A stretch of DNA of 64,000 nt. Source: Brachypodium distachyon. Taxonomy: Eukaryota; Streptophyta; Magnoliopsida; Poales; Poaceae. Below the pieces are notes generated by a model, which saw nothing but the letters and a program-made list of their open reading frames with translations, searched no databases and was not told the DNA's origin. Where the stretch lies: the NCBI RefSeq assembly GCF_000005505.3, contig NC_016135.3, positions 26,188,758 through 26,252,757 of the forward strand, written 5' to 3'. How positions within the stretch are numbered: position 1 is the first letter of the stretch; each line of letters begins with the position of its first letter. Position numbers and translations under genes: made by a program. Positions 54,249 to 64,000 of this stretch are shown in pieces.

Positions 54249-57200
54249 GGGGCTTGGGAAAGGGACTTGAAGAGAGAATTGAAGGAAACGGGAGGGCTCG
54301 GAGATAAAGAGAGACCGGGAGCGGGTAATGTGTACAGCGAAAGGAGCATGTGAATGTCGTGACGAGCTAATAAAATAATACCGCTACACAATATCTTTAT
54401 GCATTCAATTGTGCTCTGTGCTTTTATAATCTGTCGCACTGTACAGCTGCTAATAAAGATTTGCAAGAAACAATCTGCCACGGTGAATGGGAGTCAGTGA
54501 TTGTGGTAAATGGCTAGCCATGATTCCATGCTTAATTCTGATTTTTCTTTAATGCATTTGTATGGTTGTCATATGTGAGTATTTCTATGGAAACAACATG
54601 GAATAAATTTTTTTATAAGAAACATATCAATTACATTAAAAACAGTCCAATCCACATCCCCGAAGTAATTTATTTCAGGTCATTTCTTCCTGCTCCCACC
54701 TCCATGTAAAAGTCTTGTTTGGCTTGACTACACATCCTGCTTTTTATTTCGGCAGTGTGCGATTCATGTAACTTGAGGGTTTCATTCTCCCTTGCGTTTT
54801 CTTCCTCGGTTATGTACCCACGGAGTTTTCCATCTCTGTCTATGCTTGTCTCCAGAGACGGGTGTGACGAGTATTCGATGGCACATGGCCTCTCCATGCT
54901 GCCATAAGGAGCGCCGATCGTGCATAGCGTCCATCACCATCGAGTCGTCACCACATGTCATCATTTGTCGCTAATTGTTGCCATGTACCGGCCTTGTAGT
55001 CACCATTACCTGGAGGGTTTGGCTTTTGCCAGTTTCCTACTCGTTGATGAAATAATGAGGCAAGGGACGATAGTCGAGGAGGTAAAACCTGAACTTTTGA
55101 TTAATGGATTTTAGTTACAAGACAATGGAATTCTCTTAAAAGTTGAAAATATAACGTCTCTCAAAAATACGTTGAAAATTTCTAGTTTTATAGCTGAAAT
55201 TAAGTTTATCAAACTTTGTAGTACAAATCCGTGGTTGTTTTGTCGTCTTCGGCGTTGCCACCAACAACATGGAATATTGCCGGTGATTGCGGAAGGTTGT
55301 TTGTCCTCTAATTGAGAAATAGTCTATGTCCTTTTAGTATCGATCGATCTATAGTACTGCTTTTACTTTGTCAAAAGAATTGGCGTCAGTTGAAGATAAG
55401 GAAAATCGAGAGGATTTTTAATTGTAGATTGTTTTTCGAGATCAAATGGGCTCCTCGCCCCTGTTCCATTCATCTCTGATGAACAAAGCAAACAGTTGTG
55501 GCCATCTGCCTTTAGCAGGGAGATTATTGGAAATTATTTGTTTCCCCCGGTACTTTTGATTTTCTTTGGTGGCCCTTTTCACCTTGGTAATTCCAAAGAT
55601 AATTTTTATGTTCGTTGTGTCAAAAATTACGCCAAATGTATGCAAATATAATTCTTCTCTCTTTACCTTATATAATCTTATGGATCAATGGTTTGTTTTT
55701 AGATTTGTATATGGAGTAGTCGTCCTTCCCAAATTACTCGGTGGCTCAACGTCCACGCATTGTAACATCGTAGGAGGAAGCAGCAATAGCCAATTCTTCG
55801 GTCGGCAGTCATGAAATGTTGAATGTTTTACATTTGACCCAAGGTCTAGGTAGAGGCATAACTTGACCTGGCCTGGGCCTCTGTCAAATCTAACCAGCTC
55901 CGAGCTCATTTCTGACCGAGAAAGTCACGACCCCGTGACAAAAATCAACAAGGCACCACCGTCACCAATTTCCAAAGACGCTAAATAACGAGCTCCACGA
56001 ACCACACGATCGATGGAACTAAACTTGTCCGGTGGATCGAGCCCCAACAGAATGCGCTAGCTAAAAACCGCGTGCACCGCCGCACGTCACCTCGCGTGGC
56101 CTACCACCTTACCTGGAGGAGACGGAGACGTGCTCTGCAGGGCTCATTCATCCCGTGGCCAGAAAACGGAAGGGGAAAGCCGGCCGTTCGATTACCCGAT
56201 CGAGCACGAGGCCGTCCCGACCATCCGATCAGATCCGACGGTCACGGAGAGCACACGTGCTTTTCCCCCCTTTCTTCGCTGCGAGTGGACGCCCACTCGG
56301 ACGCGACGTGACCCGTGCTTAGCCAGTTCCGGCAACGGTCCTCTCGAACAGAAAAAAAGAGGAAACTAAACTGCCTGCCAAGTCTCCTCGAGGCCATTTT
56401 TCGGCAGGGCAATAATAAATCGCCGGCCTTCGTCCCGATCGAGATGCGTGCACAAATTCGGGAAAAAAACAGAACTGCTCTCTCTCCTCGGAGAACAGAC
56501 AAGTTGGTGTCCGAAAATCACGTGTTCCCCGGTAGAACAAACTTGTGCCGACATGCAATGCACGGAGTCAGGCATGCATGGAGAAGAATTGGAGATGATG
56601 GCACCGGCCGGTACACCTAATTTTGACAAGCTTGGCCAGATCGTGTGTACCGATCGAAACTGATTCGAAGATCGCCATGGATGAATGTCTGGGGAGATAT
56701 GAGCAGATCGGTCGAATCCCCTCGTTCTGTCCGGATGATTCGAGCGATCGGCAAAAAATCGATGCCCCGTCGACCGGGCAGCCATTTCCCAGATGTTTTT
56801 TCCGTCTCTACTACGTCCTCCACCTGACAACGTATAGTGTTTAATATTATGCGGGACAGGTGTCGACGACGGGGCTAAAATGGAATGCTGGCGCGCTGAG
56901 TGGAACCTCCTCCAAGGCTCCAACCAGACGGAAACGCAAGCAAGACAGGCTGCTTGTGTAGTCTCATCCATCCATGATCCATCGTGTAGTACTCCTATTG
57001 AGCGTAGCTGCTGACTAGCACGGGATCGACAATGGATGGTGGCCGGGTGATGAGTGGCGGTGTCGGTGGTTCCACGAGTTGACTCCGTGATCTGTCCATC
57101 CATCATCCATCGTCCATGGCAAGCACGGGCCGATGGTTTCTGGGATACGGCTTAATTTGATCGAGAGACCCGACAGGCTAAAATGCAAACAGATTCACGG

Positions 57201-57482
57201 TAGTAGCTAGCCGGTTAGGTTCTCGGTGCGGTTGGCTCCGTGATTTGGGAGAAACTGTGTCCGTCTGTACCCTGTACGTCTACATGCAGCTTGCACATGT
57301 GATCCCTCGCCCGGTTAAGTAGGATGAATCATGAGCTCCAGTACACTGAACCGTGTTCGCGCGTAATTTATAGCATGTACTGCAAATCATAAAGTACTTT
57401 ATATCATATGTGTCGAGTGACTTTGTTGGGTTTGTCAGTTCCGGCTAGGGGACAGTGGATGGCATCGAGGTGAGAAAATATA
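54249..57482. other. Upstream region of JAZ and gene-free stretch
   Basis: 54249-55000 should contain the JAZ promoter; no confident TATA box or G-box was assigned. Further right, a 246-codon open frame on the minus strand (56366-57106) and its antisense frames have no domain and are judged chance. No RNA gene seen. Confidence 0.4.
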
Positions 57483-59462
57483 TTCTTAAGTGTCCCTTAA
57501 GTAAGCTACTAGGTGTTCCACCGCAAAAAAGAAAAAAAAAAAGTAAGCTACTAGGTGAGTCTTCACTATAGTCAAGACCATTAGTTAAGACTGCAGGAGT
57601 ACAAAGTTAGTAGAAATTAGTGGGGTAGATACACATAATCCCTCGATTAAGTGCGTCGTGTAACACACTCATGGAGCTACTATTACTATACTCAAGGTCC
57701 TCTAGAAGAGCTACTGGCTAAAGCCTAAAAAGAGTTGTACTACTCTATGCAATTTACTCATTTTAATCATCTCTTGCCGTACATTTCAATTACTTTTCGT
57801 CCCATGCTTATATTCTACTACTTCCGAGATTCATTGCTTTCCACGTGAAGTCTTGTCTCTCATCGATGTTTTTGTAGTGTATACGCTGTACTTACTGTAC
57901 GCCGTACGCGCATTATGATCCTTACATTAGGCTGGCCAAGTAAACTATGTCTAATTTATGTCTTTCGAGCGGCGACTATTGCTTCGTAATTGGGGATATC
58001 TTTTTCTCCATCTCCGCCGCCTTAGCTAGGTCAAAAGATTCCACGAAGTGGTTAGGGAGGAGACATTGGAAATCATTCCAGGAAGTAAGTGTGCTCCTGT
58101 CCAAAGCACCCAGCCAAGCCTTAAACAATCTAGCGGGGCAAGGTGTTTGAGGCCTTTACTCAAGCACGCAAGGTCATGTTTTGTTTCGACGTGCGCGTTC
58201 TGCACGCGGCCTAATCATCAATCTTGTATTAGCTAGATCTCCGATTAATCAAACGCATGACACACCATAGCCGTCTGTATACAAGTACTATATATTTTTG
58301 TACTAATTTGAAACGTCTACATCTTACAAAAAAAGAAGAAGCGTCTACACAAAACAATGGCCTGGTGTCGAATCGAGAGACAGCGCATTTTCACAAAAAC
58401 CACCGGAGCGTACGAAATCCTGGCAGCCAATTGCCGACCACGGAGCTCTCCAGACAGAAAATTAAGGGACAAGAGCTGGCCCACATGACAGCGAAAGGTA
58501 GGAGGCGACGACCAAAACAGACCAACCGGGAAGCTTCCCCTCAATTATACGCACGTGCAAATACGCTCCTCCCCATACTTGTATACAATCGAAACCGAGC
58601 TACTCTCCGCCGTGCCGCCGCTAGGGCCCACCACATCCATCCCAGGGCCCACGTGGACGCGTGTCCACACCCCGCTCCTACTTTTGCGAACAAACCCTCC
58701 ATCCCAGGCGAAATTAAACATCTCATCCTTCTTTGGAGCGGCGTCTCGAGAGTCGAGAACTGGAAGGACTCATCGGCAAAACTCGCGAGAAGGTCTTTTT
58801 GCCCCGTCGGTGACAAAGGCACGGGCGGAGAGAGGGAGACGTGACATTTGCTTGACTACAGTACATAGCGAACTCACCACGAAGCACGGTGAAGTGTAGA
58901 TAAACTACTGTTCTGCTACATGCACGTCGTGCCTTTTCTAGTTTTCTTCCTTTCTCGCGCGTGAAGAAAATAAAGACATCGTGCACATAGACGGGGAAAA
59001 AGAGAGAGCTCCTAGCAATATAGCAGCACTCCAGGTTAATTTAAAAACTGTGGTCGGAAAAGCCCAGATCCCATCAACCTTGCAGACTGTCTTGCATCTG
59101 TCACGCGGCGGGACACAGAATAAAGGGCATGGGTGAACTATTTTAAACAGTTGGTGATGAATGTACGCATGGGTGTCAAGATGCCCATGATCCATCGGGC
59201 ACGTACGGCATGGGGGGCGGACGGGCGGTTGTGCTCCGGAGTGGTCCTCTCAACAAAACAGTAATCGGACGGTCCTAATAAGCCGGGGCCGGCCCCTCGG
59301 CAGACCAGCTTCCTCTCCTGGCATTAGCGATTTAAGTAGCGAGCGTCTTGGTCCCAGGTCTGGGTCACGTACAGGGAACCTGATTACTTATGGACTTTGG
59401 CCAAAAAAAAAGATTACTTATGGACGTTACTTATTTAATGAGACACCATCGATGCGTACGCA
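57483..59462. other. Gene-free stretch
   Basis: No gene supported. A 16-bp phrase (AGTAAGCTACTAGGTG) occurs twice at about 57499 and 57541, separated by a poly-A tract. The frame at 58257-58844 has no recognisable domain. Confidence 0.4.
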
Positions 59463-59714
59463 AAGGTCACAGCGGGGAGTAACTTAGAGACGTTAGTAGC
59501 CTAAGTTACTGTCTTCATAGTGTGCATAATAACATATATGTGATGTCATGCATCATTTATTAGGTTGTAAACTCATCTTGTCTTATTTTGTGTGATGTTA
59601 TGGTAACATATCTGGTTACCACTTTTTTTTTTCATTTAATATCAATGTCATGTCATCAAAATATCTAATCGGCATCTCATGTTCCTACTCATGTTACTCC
59701 CACTATGACTACTA
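59463..59714. mobile_element. MITE with GGGAGTAAC ends (about 250 bp)
   Basis: Left GGTCACAGCGGGGAGTAAC and right GTTACTCCCACTATGACT are imperfect inverted repeats. The AT-rich interior lacks coding capacity. The exact ends and target duplication could not be fixed, so the boundaries are approximate. Confidence 0.6.
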
Positions 59715-62505
59715 GTCTAAGCTTGCACACTCTCCAGCTCGCCTTTCCTTTCTTATTCAAATTATAGTTCGCATTTGATTGTTTAGTACGGTTGTTATCG
59801 AAAGAAAAGAGGGGATAAATGGTCACAGCGGCTCTGCAGGCACCGTGTTCTGCCAGCCAGGAGCGTTTTGCTCGTGCTCCTATGATCGGTAGGGGTCCCT
59901 CCCCTAGATATAGCTATAGGAGTATAGGACCAAGAAGCTCTTCCTCGCTGGTGTACTCGCATGCGGCTGTACGCCTCTTAAATTGGATTGCGTGAGCGCC
60001 TCCAGTCCTCGAAAAGCATTGTGCAAAGGAAAGTGCACGTGGAGTGTTAGCATAGGTGTTTTTTGTCGTCAATTTAATATCGGGTTCAAACAGAAACACT
60101 GGCATATAATCCTGCAAGAAAACCCATAAACTTTCTGCATTTATAGCAATCTATTATTGTAGAAGAAACAGCACTATTGCTGCATTAGAGCACCAGTACG
60201 ACCTCCTATAGATCCATGTATGTATGTATCCCTCTCTTTTATCCATTGCTTGTTCACAAAGATTAAAAAACGATGTTCATGTAGCTTGGTAAATGTCCAT
60301 ATCCGTCGAATATACCCAAGTATATATGGAGCTCTCTGGAGAAAATAGAGGCAATAGGAACGTCAAATAATGACAACGATAAATAACAAGAGCCGAGACA
60401 ACAGCATCAAGTAGAAAAGGACATCAGCAACAAGAGAACTGGTACATCTAGCAAAGACCCACGTGCCACTATATTATATTTAATTATCAATTGGGTATCG
60501 TAATGATTTTTTTAAAAACAATCTACGAAGCAAGTATGACGTCCTCCCTTCATACACTTTGCTCCAGGGGATGGATGGATATCCGGTTCCATATTAACCA
60601 TTGCTAGCTTATCGATCTTGAGAGGCCGAAAAGCTGTGTCGTGGTTCTAACGAGCAGGAGAAGAAACAGACGGAAGGGAAGAAAGAGGGGCACGAGAGGG
60701 CCGCACGGGTAGACCAGGTTGGTTCTGTCTCATGAACGAACTGGCTCACTCCTCTTCCCCTTGTCCACTGAGAATGGCTGCTATTGCATATTGTGTGATG
60801 GATACATGCTGGTGATCGATCCAGTTGGCTGCGCGCGAGCAACCGTGCACCGGTGCACGACCGATTGGTAACGCTCTCTGGTACACCAACTCTGTAGTTT
60901 GTACTACCACTCTGCATGCCAAAAGAAACGTGGCGTACGGTCAAATTAACACGAGCCAATTGAACCCCATCCTCGGACACGTACGAATGAAACACCGCAC
61001 CGCACGCCCGCGGGTACAACTTTTAATTACTTCGCCTGTGGCCTGTGCACGCAGAGGACGAATTAATTAACAGGCGCGTGAATCGATATCCACCACGTCG
61101 AGCCCGAGCAAGATCGAGGCAGGAAACAACGTCCCGGTCTGAATATTTTGTACGCCGGGCGCATTTGTTGCCGTTGGTCGTACACTCGTCGTACCGTGTA
61201 CGTGCCGACTGGCCGGGTAATTGAACACCACGTACTACGTACTTGGACCGTGCCGGCCGGTACGTCGGCTCTGCTAGATCGTCAGAGGTCGCTGTTCATT
61301 TTCTGCTGCGTGTTCACAAAATCAAACGATGCATGCATGTGCTAGCAGAACTAAGGATTAAGGAACCAAATTACAGGAGCGGCCGCATCTAGCAGAGCTT
61401 ATGCAGAACGCAGAATGCTGCTACCCACTCGATCGCCGTGTACGCTTACGTGCCAGCGTCCGGCTTAATTAGCTAGTGCCGGTTTGTCAAACAGCGTACT
61501 CGATCTCCCGGCCGGGACCTCAATTCTTAGCTTGGGGATCGATCGATTAGCTAGCAAATTAGAGTGTAGCCTGTACGTACGCACGTAGTTCCCACAAACT
61601 GAAGATTTCCCGACCAATGGATCCCCGACTCGCCGTTCCCTTTCGCGTAGCTTGGAGGTTACGTACTTACGTTCGCACAACTCTAGGACTAGCAAGCTAT
61701 AGGTGTGTTCAAGACGAGACATTATAGCAAAACAAAAAGCCCGTCCGAGTAGTCACTTCTCGTGGCATGACAAACGTGTGTGCTAAATCGATTACAGTGA
61801 AGGGCTTGGTCAGGTTCTAGCTTGTACGGAGTAGTACACTGTACACCGCGATATTCTGCTTATGTCCCGTTTCTACATCATTATGAATTTACTACGGTTA
61901 CTTAAATTTTTTATTTGACTAGTTAGGTGCCCGTAGGTGCCCGTGCGTTGCAACAGAATGAAAATATTTGTAGAAAAAAAGACAGTAAATAAAGTTCGTG
62001 ATATGGATATCTCATCCCATTATTGATTTCTAACAACAAAATAACATCACTACATGTTTCTTGTTCACGCAAAAAAAATACTTGTCTTTCATATTTTACA
62101 ATACATGGTGGTGAAATGTATGGAGGTGTTAATGTTCATTGGTCCAATCAACTTTAGAAATTTAGCAACACGACGATGCATGCTAAACTTAGCCAGGTGG
62201 CACCAAGCTTGTTGAGAAATCCACGTATGTCAGCTTCAGTCTATGCTTAATGGGTGTCATATATCTGAAAAGTTAGTACAGCTACTTAGAATAGGACAAA
62301 TATATTTTGTTTGTTAGGTTCAAAGATCAAACAACACACCCAGATCTTTTTCCGTATAATAACTATATATGAGTGCAACAGTGGATTGTTGAGAGCAGCT
62401 CTAACTCATGGAAGAGTACAATTGCTTTAAGGTACTGTAAGCTCTCACTGCAGTCACTTCAATGTCCACACAGTTTCTAAAACAAGATGCATGCTGATCC
62501 AGCTA
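59715..62505. other. Gene-free stretch
   Basis: No gene supported. The sequence around 61918-61960 (GGTGCCCGTAGGTGCCCGTGCGTTGCAACAG) contains a phrase that recurs in grass repeat DNA. It probably marks the edge of an unclassified repeat extending to the right. Confidence 0.35.
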
Positions 62506-62705
62506 CATATCCCATTGGTTACAGGGGCATGAATCATGTCAAGTTAAGATGATTTGGATGATGAGAAAATATCTCAACTCTTAATGGTATAAGTCGAATC
62601 TGGAGCATATCCCATTGGTTACAGGGGCATGAATCATGTCAAGTTAAGATGATTTGGATGATGAGAAAATATCTCAACTCTTAATGGTATATGTCAAATC
62701 TGGAA
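62506..62705. repeat. 100-bp tandem duplication
   Basis: Two copies (62506-62605 and 62606-62705) begin CATATCCCATTGGTTACAGG and differ at only a few positions near their ends, so the duplication is young. Confidence 0.9.
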
Positions 62706-64000
62706 CTCATTTTACTTCAGCTATCTTGGAGTCACAGTCAAGAGTTGAAGCTTTTGTGGAAATTTAAATATTCAATATCTTGAATATTTACGAACCAGGA
62801 TCCTTGAAAAGTAAAACCATGTCATTGTCAGGAAGTACTAAAATCTTCATTAACACAACATCTGACAGTACCCATGCTTGCAATCAAAATTTAAGCTCTA
62901 TCTAGTAAATATTCATTCTTTTATATCACCAATCAACACAAAAAGCAAGCTTAATGTAAGATAAGGGCACTGGATTACCTCTAGCATGAACAATGTGGAG
63001 ATGTTGTTGAACGCATGAAAAAGTGAAAGACAACAAACATGACAAATTATAGAGGAGTTGGGTACCTTCTTATCAATATTTGTATAAAAAAACGATTAAA
63101 AAAACTTAGCAGTCGAAGAAATTTTGGATTCACTGGTAAGCTTTGAAGGCAAGACTCTAACAAGATATAGTCCAATCATTTTGCTACCAAGTCTCAGTGC
63201 AGCTCTTCCCTCTATATGAAATCTACCATGCACCAAACCATCAAGTGTAGAAGCTGTCAGAGTAGAAGCTGTCAGAGTAATAGATGAGCGCAAACCTCAT
63301 AACAGACTGGGGATAACCAAAGATTCTGGATTGACAACCTTCAAGGTAGAGAGAAAAATTAGTATTCATCTATTGCAAATGTCCAGCAGCACAACTGACA
63401 ATACAGAGAATTTCGTTACAATATGTTGTATTCTAAAACAAGGAAAAACATAAAATGTTGGCTCAGGCGTTTTTGTTTACACTTTCCACATTTTTATTTT
63501 ACAACTACAGTGTGTACACAAATGTGCAGATCTTGCAAGAACAACATGGTAAGAACTCTGAAAAATAATTAGTAACAAAAGAAGGGCATGACTAAGTTAC
63601 TGAGACCTGATTTTGAAAGTATGCTTGTGAGACCTGATGCTTGAAGTGCCAGGTGTGCAGACTTAACATGTTCTGGTGGAAAGCCTGAACCTATAAAGGT
63701 GTCCTAAATATTTAAGCAACGTTATGCTTTATAACCTGCAGAGGGATTCACGAAATCTCAAAAACTGAATGTCTATTGCAAAGTACTATTTGCCAAAATA
63801 TGTCATCAGTAGTAACCAGTAAGGGAATAAAATTCTTATCAGATAATAGTCGCAATCATGTATTCATGTGAGTGACTAAACAAGAAAAGAGGGGGATTTG
63901 CTGACAAACTTATTTACTAAAATTGACAAGAAAACAACACGAGGACAACAATAGGACATAGAGGTTATCCAGTGGCACAAACAGGATCACGCTCAAGGCT
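62706..64000. other. Right-end repeat-like sequence
   Basis: AT-rich. A 15-bp direct repeat (GAAGCTGTCAGAGTA) occurs twice at 63249-63278. A minus-strand frame at 63096-63293 is not supported by any domain. The window ends without a recognisable gene edge. Confidence 0.35.

Noticed and set aside
56366..57106. Open frame of 246 codons on the minus strand
   Set aside because: Low-complexity composition, no recognisable domain, antisense frames equally open; no gene-like context.
58257..58844. Open frame of 195 codons on the plus strand
   Set aside because: No domain and composition typical of translated non-coding DNA.

Overview
This window looks like nuclear DNA from a grass, most likely a Triticeae species such as wheat, Aegilops or barley. 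Genes have GC-rich first exons and GT-AG introns. The gaps between genes are full of small terminal-inverted-repeat elements: Stowaway-type with TA target duplications and Tourist-type with TTA/TAA duplications. I saw no bacterial signals and no intact autonomous transposon. The species assignment is inference. From left to right, 0.4-4.3 kb holds three tandem, intronless genes for small membrane proteins with glycine/cysteine-rich tails (plus strand), followed by what looks like a truncated fourth unit. 4.3-5.6 kb is a 1.06-kb foldback element inserted in a Stowaway-type element. 6.5-10.1 kb is a nine-exon AINTEGUMENTA-LIKE/PLETHORA transcription factor (minus strand, 491 aa) with a 9-nt micro-exon. 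10.1-17.8 kb is its upstream region and several small transposons. 17.8-24.5 kb is an 18-exon NADPH-cytochrome P450 reductase (minus, 692 aa). 24.5-30.2 kb has no gene I can support. 30.2-31.1 kb is a two-exon, atypical IAA33-like Aux/IAA gene (minus, 187 aa). 31-38 kb is AT-rich intergenic DNA. 38.0-41.7 kb is an 11-exon vacuolar cation/proton exchanger (minus, about 417 aa). 44.4-48.7 kb is a three-exon plastid FATTY ACID EXPORT-like (TMEM14) gene (plus, 209 aa), whose first intron carries a roughly 1-kb minisatellite. 50.0-54.2 kb is a five-exon JAZ/TIFY gene (minus, 195 aa). 54.2-64 kb is intergenic sequence with repeats. For the six multi-exon genes I placed every junction by hand on GT/AG sites. 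Exon lengths sum to a multiple of three in each case: 1476, 2079, 564, 1254, 630 and 588 nt including the stop. Three genes belong to hormone or developmental control (AIL/PLT, IAA33-like, JAZ). The P450 reductase, Ca2+/H+ exchanger and lipid exporter are housekeeping or transport functions. I see no operon-like logic; the order looks like ordinary grass collinearity. From memory, unverified, the rice TIFY3 gene and a CPR, a CAX and an ANT-type gene lie close together on the long arm of rice chromosome 4, which would fit Triticeae group 2L. The least explained material is the tandem glycine-rich membrane family at the left end. The clearest DNA-level history is the nested foldback/Stowaway insertion followed by a 51-bp junction triplication.
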